A stretch of 36,534 nucleotides of DNA. Source: Haemophilus paracuniculus. GTDB lineage: Bacteria; Pseudomonadota; Gammaproteobacteria; Enterobacterales; Pasteurellaceae. This document shows positions 23,794-32,904 of the stretch, piece after piece. Within the stretch, counting starts at the first letter, position 1. Every line of letters begins with the position of its first letter. Both the position numbers and the translations under genes were made by a program. The notes beneath the pieces were generated by a model. It was not told the DNA's origin and did no database searches. It saw nothing but the letters and a program-made list of their open reading frames with translations. Location of the stretch: NCBI RefSeq assembly GCF_002015115.1, contig NZ_MUYA01000002.1, forward strand, positions 30,071 to 66,604, written 5' to 3'.

Positions 23794-25017
23794 ATGTCAA
23801 AACATCTTACCGAACAGCGTTTTAACGATTTTCCGATTCACGAGCGGGTGCTTGCCGCCCTTGAAAGTAAGGGCTTTGAATTTTGCACCCCGATTCAAGC
23901 CAAAAGTTTGCCGTTCACCCTTGCAGGGCAGGATATTGCAGGGCAGGCTCAAACGGGGACGGGCAAAACTATCGCCTTTTTGGTGGCGACTTTTCATCAT
24001 CTGTTAAAGCACGATTTAGACAGCCAACGCAATCAGCCGAGGGCGTTGATTCTCGCCCCAACCCGTGAGTTGGCGGTGCAAATCGGTTCAGATGCGGAAA
24101 TGTTGGTGAAACATTCGGGCTTGAAATTAGCCCTTGCTTACGGTGGCGATGGCTACGAGAAGCAACTGCAAGCGATTGAAAAAGGTGTGGATATTTTGGT
24201 CGGCACGACAGGGCGAGTGATCGATTATGTCAAACAGGGCGTGATCAACCTCGATAAAATCCAAGTGATCGTGCTGGACGAAGCGGATCGAATGTTCGAT
24301 CTCGGGTTTATCAAGGATATTCGTTACCTAATGCGGAAATGCCCCGCCCCACAAAATCGCCTCACAATGCTGTTTTCAGCGACCCTTTCCCACCGTGTGC
24401 GAGAGCTTGCCTTTGAAGATATGGATAATGCGGAATATATCGAAATCGAACCGCTTCAACGCACAGGACATCGGATTAAAGAGGAACTGTTCTATCCGTC
24501 CAACCAAGACAAAATGGCGTTGTTGCTCACCCTGTTGGAAGAAGAGTGGCCTGAGCGTTGTATGATTTTCGCCAACACCAAGCACAAATGCGAGGAAATT
24601 TGGGGCTATTTGCAGGCGGACGGACATCGTGTCGGCTTGCTCACGGGCGACATTCCGCAGAAAAAACGCCTTGCGTTGCTGGATAGCTTTACCAAAGGCG
24701 AATTGGATTTATTGGTCGCCACCGATGTCGCGGCTCGAGGCTTGCACATTCCCGAAGTAACCCACGTTTTCAACTATGATCTGCCCGATGATCGGGAAGA
24801 TTATGTGCATCGTATCGGACGCACAGGACGAGCAGGGGAGAGTGGTCATTCGATCAGTTTCGCATGCGAGCGTTATGCGGTTAATTTGCCTGCGATTGAA
24901 GAATATATCGGGCATTCAATCCCCGTCAGCCAATACGACAACCAAGCCTTGCTCGAACTGCCGAAGCCAATCCGCCTCAAAAGCAAAGCACCGTTCGACA
25001 AGAATCGCAAGCGGTAA
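23794..25017 (+). CDS. rhlB: ATP-dependent RNA helicase RhlB
   Basis: RhlB is the DEAD-box helicase that feeds structured RNA to the degradosome. The 407-residue protein has the Q motif ([11 protein letters not shown]), [18 protein letters not shown] within [13 protein letters not shown], and [10 protein letters not shown] in order. It opens [14 protein letters not shown], typical of RhlB. The ATG at 23794 has AGGA upstream; the frame extends 16 codons earlier without a better start. The C-terminal tail is short and ends at an uptake signal (GCAAGCGGTAA). Confidence 0.95.
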   Translation: MSKHLTEQRFNDFPIHERVLAALESKGFEFCTPIQAKSLPFTLAGQDIAGQAQTGTGKTIAFLVATFHHLLKHDLDSQRNQPRALILAPTRELAVQIGSDAEMLVKHSGLKLALAYGGDGYEKQLQAIEKGVDILVGTTGRVIDYVKQGVINLDKIQVIVLDEADRMFDLGFIKDIRYLMRKCPAPQNRLTMLFSATLSHRVRELAFEDMDNAEYIEIEPLQRTGHRIKEELFYPSNQDKMALLLTLLEEEWPERCMIFANTKHKCEEIWGYLQADGHRVGLLTGDIPQKKRLALLDSFTKGELDLLVATDVAARGLHIPEVTHVFNYDLPDDREDYVHRIGRTGRAGESGHSISFACERYAVNLPAIEEYIGHSIPVSQYDNQALLELPKPIRLKSKAPFDKNRKR

Positions 25018-25030
25018 GATTCCTCAAAAT

Positions 25031-25057
25031 AAAAGGGCTTAATGCCCTTTTTTCTTT
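25031..25057 (+). terminator. rhlB terminator
   Basis: AAAAGGGC pairs with GCCCTTTT around a 5-base loop, followed by further T. Confidence 0.88.
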
Positions 25058-25066
25058 CAACTTCCG

Positions 25067-25085
25067 CAAATCATTCTCATCAAAA
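25067..25085. promoter_or_regulatory. Possible Fur box upstream of the TonB-dependent receptor
   Basis: The sequence AAATCATTCTCATCAAA contains the ATTCTCAT-type half common in Fur sites, but only one half is well matched. Iron control would fit the receptor's family. The evidence is weak. Confidence 0.3.
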
Positions 25086-25204
25086 AGTAAAGAAATCTAG
25101 AAAATTGTCAATTCCCTATTTTTATCAAGGATTTTCCCTTGAAAGCATTGTATGATTACGTTATTGAGAACAATTCCCAACAACTTTTAATCAAGGATTT
25201 GACA

Positions 25205-27358
25205 ATGCGATTCAAACACAGCTTTCTTTATGCGTCTCTTTTTATTTTGCCGAGCTATGCGGTGGCGGAACAGCCGACTGAACTTGCCGAAGTGGTGGTG
25301 TCGGGGCAGGGGGGGGACGAAAATCCCGACAGTTATCAATCTCGTCAAAGTAACATTGCCAATAAAGGGGCGACGCCGTTGATCGATTCGCCGCAAACGG
25401 TGAATGTGGTGAACAGCCGTCTTTTGGCGGATCGCAAACCGCAATCCCTCGATGAAGCCTTGGCGACCGTCAGCGGTGTCAGCCAAGCGAACAATCTTGG
25501 CGGTATGTTTGATGCGGTGTTGAAGCGGGGATTTGGCAAAAACCGTGATAATTCGATTATCCGCAACGGTATGCCGTCTGGGCCTTCGCACAATTTTAGT
25601 CCAACCACCGAACGAGTTGAGGTGCTGAAAGGCCCTGCGTCCGTGCTTTATGGGATTCAAGACCCTGGTGGTGTAATCAATGTGGTGTCGAAACAGCCGT
25701 TAGACGAGGCTCGCTATGTGGTGGGTGGTTCGGTTGGCAATCACAATATGTGGGGGACGGAAATTGATTTTTCTGCACCGCTTGGCAACGGTTTTTCTTA
25801 CCGCTTGATCTTCGATAAGCAGGCGAAAGATTATTGGCGTAACTTTGGCGAGATCAAACGCACCACTTACGCCCCAACCATTGCTTGGCAGAACGACCGC
25901 ACCAAAGTGGTGGTGGGCTACGAGCATTTGGATTATTTCGAGCCGTTTGATCGTGGTACGGTGATGATTGCGAACGGGGCGGATCGCGGCAAAATCGTGC
26001 CGATTCCTGCCAAACGCCGTTTGGACGATCCGACCAACCAAAATACGGGCAAGGTGGATCGGATTGAGGCGAAAATCGAACATCGATTAAATGATCGCTG
26101 GAAACTCAATGCAGGCTATGCGTTCACCCGTGAGCATTATGGCTACTGGCAAACTCGCGTGCGTGGGGTGGATTTGGAAAAAGGCATCGCCCAACGCCGT
26201 TTAGAGGGGATTTTGTCGGCAAACCAAAAAATTCATAGCGGTAGTGTGAATTTTGTCGGCGAACTTGCTACGGGCGAAGTGGCTCACCGTGTGGTGGTGG
26301 GCGTGGACGCAAGCCGTAATTATCGTGATATTTACCCTCGGGTGGAAAGTGCGAAAAACCTTGCTAATCTTAGCCTCAATCAACCCGCTTACCTTGATTA
26401 TGTGCCGAGCGGTTGGGATATTGCAGCGAACAATGCTCAACAAACGGATCACCTCAAAACCATCGGCGTTTACGCCCAAGATTCCGCCTACCTCACGGAT
26501 AATTTGATCCTTTCAGGCGGTGTGCGTTACGAATATTACGACCAAATGGCAGGGCGAGGTGGTAAGTCGAGAGCCTTTGTGGCGAATACCGACAATCACG
26601 GTGGCAAATTCCTCTATCAAGGCGGTGCGGTTTACAAATTCACCCCAGATTGGGCGGTTTACGGCAACTACGCTCAATCCTTCCGACCGCAATCACAAAT
26701 TGCCAGCACCGTTAGTTCCTCAATGAAACCCGAAGAGGGGCGATCTTTTGAGGTGGGAACGAAGTATGAAAACGCCCTGTTCAGCACCAATTTTGCCCTG
26801 TTTAATATCGACAAGAAAAATGTTGCCTATACTTCAAACGGCGAAACTTTCCTGAGCGGAAAAGTGCGTTCCCGTGGCTTAGAGTGGGATTTCAACGGGC
26901 GTTTAGCGGATAAATTGGGTGTAACCGCCACCTACGCCTACACCCAAACCAAAATCCGTGAAGACAAGGAATTTCCAGCCCTTGTCGGACGAAAATTTGA
27001 AGGCGTACCAAAACATCAAGCCAGCCTATTCTTAACCTACGACCTCGCCAAATTCAGCTTCGGCAACCTGCGAGTGGGGGCTGGGGCGAGATACATCGGA
27101 TCGTGGTATGTGCATAACACCCATTCCAGCTTAAAAGGCAAGGTGGAAAGCTACAAACTACCGCACGCCGTGGTGAGCGATGCGTTCGTGGCGTTTGATA
27201 CCAAAATTTCAGGCAAAAAAGTCAGCTTACAACTCAACGGCAAAAACCTCGGTAACAAAACCTACTACACTTCCACCGTTGGCACGAACAATAACGTGAT
27301 TCCCGTGCAGTTAGGTTATGGGCGTGAGTTTTTATTAAATGCGAGGGTTGAGTTCTAA
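25205..27358 (+). CDS. TonB-dependent siderophore-type receptor
   Basis: This outer-membrane receptor of 717 residues has a signal peptide (cut after AVA, near residue 21), a TonB-box-like ELAEVVVSG, a plug domain (SPQTVNVVNSRLL, LKGPASVLYGIQDPGGVINVVSK) and a 22-strand-type barrel ending in a C-terminal Phe (LNARVEF). The plug pattern is that of the TonB-siderophore subfamily (FhuE/FpvA-like); the ligand cannot be named. The ATG at 25205 with AAGGAT upstream begins the signal peptide, while an earlier in-frame TTG adds 22 unrelated residues. The following ABC transporter gene on the same strand may be its inner-membrane partner. Confidence 0.9.
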   Translation: MRFKHSFLYASLFILPSYAVAEQPTELAEVVVSGQGGDENPDSYQSRQSNIANKGATPLIDSPQTVNVVNSRLLADRKPQSLDEALATVSGVSQANNLGGMFDAVLKRGFGKNRDNSIIRNGMPSGPSHNFSPTTERVEVLKGPASVLYGIQDPGGVINVVSKQPLDEARYVVGGSVGNHNMWGTEIDFSAPLGNGFSYRLIFDKQAKDYWRNFGEIKRTTYAPTIAWQNDRTKVVVGYEHLDYFEPFDRGTVMIANGADRGKIVPIPAKRRLDDPTNQNTGKVDRIEAKIEHRLNDRWKLNAGYAFTREHYGYWQTRVRGVDLEKGIAQRRLEGILSANQKIHSGSVNFVGELATGEVAHRVVVGVDASRNYRDIYPRVESAKNLANLSLNQPAYLDYVPSGWDIAANNAQQTDHLKTIGVYAQDSAYLTDNLILSGGVRYEYYDQMAGRGGKSRAFVANTDNHGGKFLYQGGAVYKFTPDWAVYGNYAQSFRPQSQIASTVSSSMKPEEGRSFEVGTKYENALFSTNFALFNIDKKNVAYTSNGETFLSGKVRSRGLEWDFNGRLADKLGVTATYAYTQTKIREDKEFPALVGRKFEGVPKHQASLFLTYDLAKFSFGNLRVGAGARYIGSWYVHNTHSSLKGKVESYKLPHAVVSDAFVAFDTKISGKKVSLQLNGKNLGNKTYYTSTVGTNNNVIPVQLGYGREFLLNARVEF

Positions 27359-27363
27359 TCGAA

Positions 27364-27435
27364 AAGGACGCCAGCGTGGCGTTCCTACCACCGTAGGGTC
27401 GCAATGCTTGCGACCCAAACAAATCGCAAAAATTA
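27364..27435. repeat. Palindromic repeat unit 1
   Basis: This unit holds GGACGCC-agc-GTGGCGTTCC, CTACCACCGTAG and GGGTCGCAATGCTTGCGACCC, then AAATCGCAAAAATTA. A second copy starts 102 bases later with only three substitutions. It directly follows the receptor stop codon. Confidence 0.85.
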
Positions 27436-27465
27436 GAAATGGCGAAACAAAAGCAAAATAATGCG

Positions 27466-27537
27466 AAGGACGCCAGCGTGGCGTCCCTACCGCCGTAGGG
27501 TCGCAATGCTTGCGACCCAAACAGATCGCAAAAATTA
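27466..27537. repeat. Palindromic repeat unit 2
   Basis: This is a direct repeat of 27364-27435 with the same three hairpins; here the first stem is perfect (GGACGCC/GGCGTCC). It ends 12 bases before the ABC transporter start, so the hairpins could affect read-through from the receptor gene or mRNA stability. Confidence 0.85.
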
Positions 27538-27549
27538 ACAAAAAACAAA

Positions 27550-29316
27550 ATGAAAAACTGGCAAACCGAATTAAATAATAGCTTTTCTTGGCTGGTGATC
27601 GCCTTGATTTGCGTCTGCGTAGGGTTGTATTTGGTGGCGTTGCTGCTCAAACGCACCGAATTTGGGCGGAAATTTTGGCACATCACCCAACCCTGCTGGC
27701 AACAATGCAACAAGCCCAAAACCCTTGGGCTGATGTTGTTTTTGGTGCTGATGATTTTGTTGGAAGTGCGGATCAGCGTCCTCAACACCTTTTTTTACAA
27801 CGGCTTATACAGCTCGCTACAAAACAAACAGGCGGAAGCCTTTTGGTTTTTTGCGGGGATCAACGCCCTGTTAGTGATCATCAAAATCATTCATTCAATC
27901 ATCAACTATTTTCTACGCCAAGTGTTTGAAATTCGCTGGTTGGAAAAGCTCAACGGCGAGATGTTGAGCCGTTGGCTGGCGAATAAAAATTACTACCTGC
28001 TCAAATATGAAAAAGAGCTGCCCGATAACATTGATCAGCGGATCGAACAAGATGCGACCGCTTTTATTACCACCACCCTCGAAGCGGTGCGAGGGGTGAT
28101 CAATTCGGTGGTTGCCACTATCGAATTTAGCGTGATCTTGTGGGGATTGTCGGGGATCTTGGCGTTATTTGGCTTAGAAGTGCCGAAAGGTGTGGTGTTT
28201 TTTATCTACCTCTTTATCATCACAGCGACCGTGCTATCGGTCTGGATCGGGCGACCGCTGATTAACCTCAATTTCAACAAAGAAAAATTGCAGGGGGATT
28301 ACCGCTATTCGCTGATTCGGGTGCGAGACAACGCCGAAAGTATCGCCTTTTATTCGGGCGAGGCGAGGGAAGCGGTCAATTTGAGCGGAAAATTTACCGC
28401 TATTATCGACAACCGCTGGAAAATCGTGCGGAAAATGTTGGGGCTGGACGGCTTCAACACGGGCGTTACGCAGGTGTCGATGTTGCTACCCTTGATGTTG
28501 CAAGCCCCTCGCTTTTTCGCAGGTCAAGTTACCCTCGGCGATATGCACCAAACGGTGCAATCTTTCAACCGCTTGCAGCGTGCGTTGTCGTTTTTCCGCC
28601 TGTTTTACGAAGAATTTACCCTCTATCAGGCTCGCTTAAACCGTCTTTACGGCTTTTTGACCACCCTCGATCAGCTCGATCAACGCCCCGTGCAGCAACC
28701 TTACCCTTGCTCGAAAGGCTTTCGTCTACAAAATTTTGGTGTGAAAGATCCGAATGGGGAAGTGCTGTTTGAGGGAATCAATTTCGAGTTGCAAGCAGGC
28801 GATGCGTTGCTGATTCAAGGCTCGTCAGGTTCAGGCAAAACCACCCTGCTCAAAGCCTTGGCAGGGATTTACCCGTTTGAAACCATTGGCACGGCGGAAC
28901 GCGTGTGCCTCAACCAACCGCTCTTTTTACCGCAACGCCCCTATATGCCGCAGGGCAGTTTGCGTGAGGCGATTTGCTATCCCCATTTGGACGCGAGCGA
29001 TCCGCAAATTATGCAGGCAATGGAACAGTGCAACCTTGCCAAATATGCCCACGCCCTTGATTTGGATCTCGACTGGCAAGCGGTGCTTTCCCCAGGGGAA
29101 TTGCAGCGGGTCGCCTTTGTGCGGATTTTGCTCGCCAAACCCGAGCTGATTTTCCTTGATGAAACCACCTCGGCACTCGATGAGCCAACAGAAGCAATGC
29201 TCTATCGCACCGTCAAAACGCAGCTGCCGAACAGCATTATCATCAGCGTTGGACACCGTTGCACCTTGCAGGCGTTTCACAATAAACAAATTTATCTTAC
29301 CGCTTGCAAGGGGTAA
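27550..29316 (+). CDS. ABC transporter, fused permease and ATPase, YddA/SbmA-like
   Basis: The 588-residue inner-membrane protein has about six membrane segments in the first 330 residues, in the SbmA/BacA-like arrangement (NTFFYNGLYSSLQNKQAEAFWFF), followed by an ATPase domain. That domain has Walker A GSSGSGKTT (about 425-433), signature LSPGELQR (about 514), Walker B LIFLDE (about 533) and the H-loop GHR. The family includes YddA and mycobacterial Rv1819c, a cobalamin importer. Next to a TonB receptor it may move the imported ligand, or act on a peptide. There is no strong ribosome binding site before the ATG (AACAAAAAACAAA). It ends with an uptake signal. Confidence 0.9.
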   Translation: MKNWQTELNNSFSWLVIALICVCVGLYLVALLLKRTEFGRKFWHITQPCWQQCNKPKTLGLMLFLVLMILLEVRISVLNTFFYNGLYSSLQNKQAEAFWFFAGINALLVIIKIIHSIINYFLRQVFEIRWLEKLNGEMLSRWLANKNYYLLKYEKELPDNIDQRIEQDATAFITTTLEAVRGVINSVVATIEFSVILWGLSGILALFGLEVPKGVVFFIYLFIITATVLSVWIGRPLINLNFNKEKLQGDYRYSLIRVRDNAESIAFYSGEAREAVNLSGKFTAIIDNRWKIVRKMLGLDGFNTGVTQVSMLLPLMLQAPRFFAGQVTLGDMHQTVQSFNRLQRALSFFRLFYEEFTLYQARLNRLYGFLTTLDQLDQRPVQQPYPCSKGFRLQNFGVKDPNGEVLFEGINFELQAGDALLIQGSSGSGKTTLLKALAGIYPFETIGTAERVCLNQPLFLPQRPYMPQGSLREAICYPHLDASDPQIMQAMEQCNLAKYAHALDLDLDWQAVLSPGELQRVAFVRILLAKPELIFLDETTSALDEPTEAMLYRTVKTQLPNSIIISVGHRCTLQAFHNKQIYLTACKG

Positions 29317-29333
29317 GATTAGCGAAAATTTTT

Positions 29334-29358
29334 AATCGGGGCTTGCCCCGATTTTTTT
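29334..29358 (+). terminator. ABC transporter terminator
   Basis: AATCGGGGC pairs with GCCCCGATT, followed by T7. Confidence 0.9.
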
Positions 29359-29427
29359 GCCACAAATTTGCTAGAAATTGCCCCACTTTCTCGCTAAAAT
29401 TTCCACCTTTTAATAGGATTTTAAAGA

Positions 29428-29748
29428 ATGTTTAAATTTGTTTTTTTAATGGTAACGAGTGCGTTATTGCTCGGTTGCAGTAGTGCCACTTCGCAGGTTT
29501 CAACTGCCCAAAAGCACAACCCAATCATCGACACCGCCACCCAAACCAAACGAATTAACACCACCCAATGCCTTGACGCAGACGACTGGTATTTAGACGG
29601 CTTCCGTGTCGGTAAATCCTTTAAGGCACAAAAAACGGCAATGTATGCCCAACGGGTCAAATTTTGTCAGCCAACCCTCAAAAAAGGGGCGTTAAAACAG
29701 TTTAAACAACACTGGGAAAACGGCTATCGGGTTGGCATTAAAAAATAG
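29428..29748 (+). CDS. Small lipoprotein, DUF2799-like
   Basis: The 106-residue protein has a signal peptide with lipobox LLGC (Cys 17). The mature part contains DDWYLDGFRVGKSF and, near the end, HWENGYRVGIKK, with two further Cys. This matches the Cys-(DW..G..DG)-Cys-(Y..G...G) pattern I associate with DUF2799 lipoproteins. The function is unknown. It is followed 19 bases later by the LRR gene and may be co-transcribed with it, although the base composition changes sharply at that point. Confidence 0.7.
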   Translation: MFKFVFLMVTSALLLGCSSATSQVSTAQKHNPIIDTATQTKRINTTQCLDADDWYLDGFRVGKSFKAQKTAMYAQRVKFCQPTLKKGALKQFKQHWENGYRVGIKK

Positions 29749-29767
29749 TCAAAAAAGAGGAAATAAA

Positions 29768-30088
29768 ATGAGTAACCTAGAAAAAATAGAATCTGCCGAT
29801 GATGTGTTAGCGTGGTGGAATGGTTTGCCTAAAAAATGGAAAGATTTATTGATTAAGGGGATTGAAAGAGACCCCAACTTTGAAAGTTTAGTTGAAATTT
29901 ATCAGCATAATAAGGAAATTCCAGATGTTTCTATTTTATATGAATTAAAGAATTTGAAAAAATTTTATTTAAGCTGTGCTGGTGTTTCGGATATTTCTTT
30001 TTTATCAAGTTTGGAAAATTTAGAAAGGCTTTTGTTAGAATCTAATAATATTTCAGATATTTCTGTTTTATCAAAACTAAAAAATTAA
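29768..30088 (+). CDS. Leucine-rich repeat protein, N-terminal part before a frameshift
   Basis: The ATG has GAGGAAA upstream. The 106-residue product starts with a Trp-rich cytoplasmic cap ([20 protein letters not shown]), then enters 22-residue repeats of the form ISDIS-LSKL-NLxxLxL. It has no signal peptide. It stops at 30086 directly after the heptamer A-AAA-AAT (30079-30085). In the -1 frame the repeats continue without a break ([17 protein letters not shown]). Either one base has been lost in the A6 tract or the ribosome slips there. The gene is much more AT-rich than both neighbours. Confidence 0.75.
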   Translation: MSNLEKIESADDVLAWWNGLPKKWKDLLIKGIERDPNFESLVEIYQHNKEIPDVSILYELKNLKKFYLSCAGVSDISFLSSLENLERLLLESNNISDISVLSKLKN

Positions 30089-30825
30089 CCTATATTGATT
30101 TAAGTAGGAATGAAGTCTCAGATATTTCTGCTTTATCAAAGTTAGATAATTTAACGCATATTAATTTGAGTAATAATCAAATTTCAGACATTTCTGCGTT
30201 ATCAAAGTTAGATAGGTTATACTGGCTTGAATTGACTGAGAATAATATCTCAGATATTTCTGTTTTATCAAAATTAGATAATTTAGAGCAACTCTCTTTA
30301 AATGATAATAATATTTCAGATATTTCTCCGTTATCAAAGTTGGAAAAGTTAATCTGTTTATATTTAGATGGTAATCAAATTTCGGATGTTTCTGTGCTAT
30401 CAAATTTAGTTAAGTTAAGTCTTTTAGGTTTAAACGATAATAAGATTTCAGATATTTCTGCTTTATCAAATTTAGTTGATTTAGAACTACTTTCTTTGGA
30501 TAGTAATCAGATTTCAGATATTCCTGATTTGTCAAAATTAGAGAATTTAAAAGATCTTGTTTTAGATTATAATCAGATTTCAGATATTTCTAATTTATCA
30601 AAGTTAGAATGGTTAAGGTCAATTTATTTACGGGGGAATAAAATTTTAGATGTTTCAGGTTTATCTAAATTAGGTAATTTGAAATATCTTTATATATACG
30701 ATAATCAAATTACAGAAGAAGATTTTAACTGGCTTGTTAAAAAATTACCTAAATGTGATATATCGAGTGATTATGGCTATTATTTAAATTTTAAAGTAAT
30801 AAAACGGAAAAATAAGGAAAAAAAT
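30085..30825 (+). pseudogene. Leucine-rich repeat array, continuation in the -1 frame
   Basis: About ten further 22-residue repeats follow ([21 protein letters not shown] and relatives), then a cap [18 protein letters not shown] and the tail [11 protein letters not shown]. The DNA itself is a near-repeat of 66 bases. No stop codon separates the tail from the ATG of the ATPase gene, so this frame runs into it. A TTG at 30166 is the first possible start inside the frame but lies mid-repeat without a ribosome binding site. The array alone would not be expressed unless slippage at 30079-30085 occurs. Confidence 0.7.
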
Positions 30826-32316
30826 ATGGCACTTTATAACATTGCCCAAACCCAATCAGGGCAAACAATTTCGTTAAATTCAAAAATGGCAAATCGCCAC
30901 GGTTTAATTGCAGGGGCAACGGGGACGGGGAAAACCGTAACTTTGCGTAAACTCGCCGAGTCATTTAGTGATGACGGCGTGCCAGTCTTTTTGGTGGACG
31001 TGAAAGGCGACCTGTCGGGCATTGTGCAAGCGGGTAGTTTGCAGGGAAAAATTGCCGAGCGGATCGAACAATTCCAACTCGGTGGCGAGGATTATCTGGC
31101 GGGTTATCCTGTTTCATTTTGGGACGTGTTCGGCGAGAGTGGGATTCCGCTTCGCACCACCATTTCGGAAATGGGCCCGATGTTGCTCGCACGTTTGCTC
31201 AACCTCAACGACACCCAAGAGGGCTTGCTCAATTTGGTGTTCCGTGTGGCGGACGATAAGGGCTTATTGCTGATCGATTTGAAAGATCTGCGTGCGATGC
31301 TCAAATTTGTGGCGGACAATGCCAAAACCTTCCAACTGGAATATGGCAATGTGTCGGCGGCGAGTGTCGGGGCGATTCAGCGTGCCTTGCTCACCCTTGA
31401 AAATGAAGGAGCGACCAACCTGTTTGGCGAGCCGGCGTTAGATCTGCAAGATTGGCTACAAACCCGTGATGGGCGTGGGGTGATTAACATCTTAAATTCG
31501 GAAAAATTGATCAACTCGCCAAGAATGTACGGGGCGTTTTTGCTCTGGTTTATGGCGGAATTATTTGAGAATTTACCCGAAGTGGGCGACCCTGAAAAGC
31601 CGAAGTTCGTGCTGTTCTTCGATGAAGCTCACTTGTTATTTGACGGTGCGCCGAAAGTGTTGGTGGACAAAATCGAACAGGTGGTGCGTTTGATCCGCTC
31701 GAAAGGGGTAGGGGTTTATTTTGTAACCCAAAATCCGCTGGATTTGCCTGAAAGCGTCCTCGGGCAGTTGGGCAACCGTGTGCAACACGCGCTGCGTGCC
31801 TTTACCCCTCGTGATCAAAAAGCGGTTAAATCGGCTGCGGAAACTTTCCGTGCCAATAAAGGGGTGGACGTGGTGGAAGCCATTACCCAACTCGGCGTGG
31901 GCGAGGCGTTGATTTCCGTGCTAGATGAAAAAGGAATGCCAACCCCTGTGGAAATTGCGATGATCTACCCACCAAAAAGCCAGCTCACGCCACTCGCCAC
32001 CAGCGAGCGAGAGCAGTATGTGAAAGGGGACGATCTCTACCCACATTATAGTCAGTATGTCGATAACGAATCCGCCTTCGAAGTGCTGAACGCCCAAACC
32101 CAAGCGGTGCAACAAGCCGAACAAGCGGAAAAAGAGCAGGAAGAAAGTTTCCTCGGCGGAATGCTTTCCAGCATTTTCGGCACGAAAAAGAAAAGCGAAC
32201 AAACCCTTGCGGAACAAGTGGCGAGTAGCGTGGCTCAATCGGTGGGTCGCAACTTACGCAACCAAGTTACCAAGCAAATAATGCGAGGGATTTTGGGGGC
32301 GATTACGAAGAAATAG
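30826..32316 (+). CDS. YjgR/DUF853 family HerA-like ATPase
   Basis: The 496-residue protein closely follows E. coli YjgR in length and sequence. It has [27 protein letters not shown] (shown here as joined motifs; Walker A at 30-37), [12 protein letters not shown], Walker [13 protein letters not shown] and [20 protein letters not shown]. It belongs to the HerA/FtsK-like P-loop ATPases; its cellular role is not established. AAGGAA precedes the ATG at 30826. The frame is open upstream through the LRR array, so a fused LRR-ATPase protein is possible, but the ribosome binding site and the jump in GC content at 30826 support an independent start. Confidence 0.88.
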   Translation: MALYNIAQTQSGQTISLNSKMANRHGLIAGATGTGKTVTLRKLAESFSDDGVPVFLVDVKGDLSGIVQAGSLQGKIAERIEQFQLGGEDYLAGYPVSFWDVFGESGIPLRTTISEMGPMLLARLLNLNDTQEGLLNLVFRVADDKGLLLIDLKDLRAMLKFVADNAKTFQLEYGNVSAASVGAIQRALLTLENEGATNLFGEPALDLQDWLQTRDGRGVINILNSEKLINSPRMYGAFLLWFMAELFENLPEVGDPEKPKFVLFFDEAHLLFDGAPKVLVDKIEQVVRLIRSKGVGVYFVTQNPLDLPESVLGQLGNRVQHALRAFTPRDQKAVKSAAETFRANKGVDVVEAITQLGVGEALISVLDEKGMPTPVEIAMIYPPKSQLTPLATSEREQYVKGDDLYPHYSQYVDNESAFEVLNAQTQAVQQAEQAEKEQEESFLGGMLSSIFGTKKKSEQTLAEQVASSVAQSVGRNLRNQVTKQIMRGILGAITKK

Positions 32317-32409
32317 AGAGGCTGAGGTACTTTTCTCTTTGTTTATTTTGGGGAGTATCCTGAATTTTGAATGTGCAATATGGGGTGAGTTCCTATATGG
32401 TTCGCTCCA

Positions 32410-32452
32410 TTTTTGTTCAATTTCAGGTAAGTGCGAAATCATTTCTTCTGAA
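32410..32452. repeat. 43-bp near-direct repeat, copy 1
   Basis: This copy matches 32810-32852 at most positions, exactly 400 bases apart, and the pair flanks a lipoprotein gene. On the minus strand both copies encode EEMISHLPEI followed by a Gln-Lys-containing stretch, so they are probably remnants of one duplicated gene end. Confidence 0.6.
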
Positions 32453-32469
32453 AAATAGGGGTATAGAAT

Positions 32470-32721
32470 ATGAAAAAATGGATGATTACCCTCGTGGCGA
32501 CGTTTTCTTTAACAGGTTGTAGCACATTGATGACCTTGGACGATCCAACGCCTTATAGTGGGGTGCAACAAGATCTAGAACAATTTTCGCCTTGTAATGG
32601 GGCGGGGTGTATGGGGCTTGCTATTACTCGCCCCCTCGCGATTATTGATTTACCGTTTAGTTTCGTTGGCGATACGTTGATGTTGCCTGTTAAAGGGATT
32701 CAGAATTTAGTTCAAGATTAA
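32470..32721 (+). CDS. YceK/YidQ-like lipoprotein (DUF1375)
   Basis: The 83-residue protein has a lipobox LTGC (Cys 17). The mature part has PYSGVQQDLEQF and a closing segment RPLAIIDLPFSFVGDTLMLPV, the pattern of the YceK/YidQ lipoproteins, which are probably anchored in the outer membrane. The function is unknown. It sits between two related 43-bp repeats and upstream of the infC operon, in an area that looks rearranged. Confidence 0.8.
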   Translation: MKKWMITLVATFSLTGCSTLMTLDDPTPYSGVQQDLEQFSPCNGAGCMGLAITRPLAIIDLPFSFVGDTLMLPVKGIQNLVQD

Positions 32722-32758
32722 CCTTTTCAACATAAATTTTCCAAGTTTTTTAATTTGA

Positions 32759-32902
32759 TTATTGCATTTTCGGCTTAGAACCGATAGAATCCGCCCGTTT
32801 TTGCTCAAATTTTTGTTTAATTTCGGGCAAGTGAGAAATCATTTCTTCTGCAACCGTTGCAAATAGAATGATCGTAGTCAAAATCGAATAGAAGGAATAC
32901 CA
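32759..32902 (-). pseudogene. C-terminal remnant of an unidentified membrane protein
   Basis: The minus strand is open for 47 codons ending at TAA (32759). It reads [20 protein letters not shown], then MISHLPEIKQKFEQKRADSI and a short tail. It looks like the last membrane helix and tail of a protein whose 5' part is gone; a stop codon precedes it next to the infC start. A second, shorter relative lies at 32410-32452. I cannot name the parent family. Confidence 0.45.
32810..32852. repeat. 43-bp near-direct repeat, copy 2
   Basis: This is the partner of 32410-32452; it falls within the minus-strand remnant. Confidence 0.6.
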
Positions 32903-32904
32903 CT

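Noticed and set aside
27234..27788. 184-residue minus-strand protein with internal repeats
   Set aside because: Its repeats are the two palindromic DNA units read in frame, flanked by antisense of the receptor and ABC genes.
30161..30403. Minus-strand 80-residue repeat protein
   Set aside because: It is the antisense shadow of the leucine-rich repeat array.
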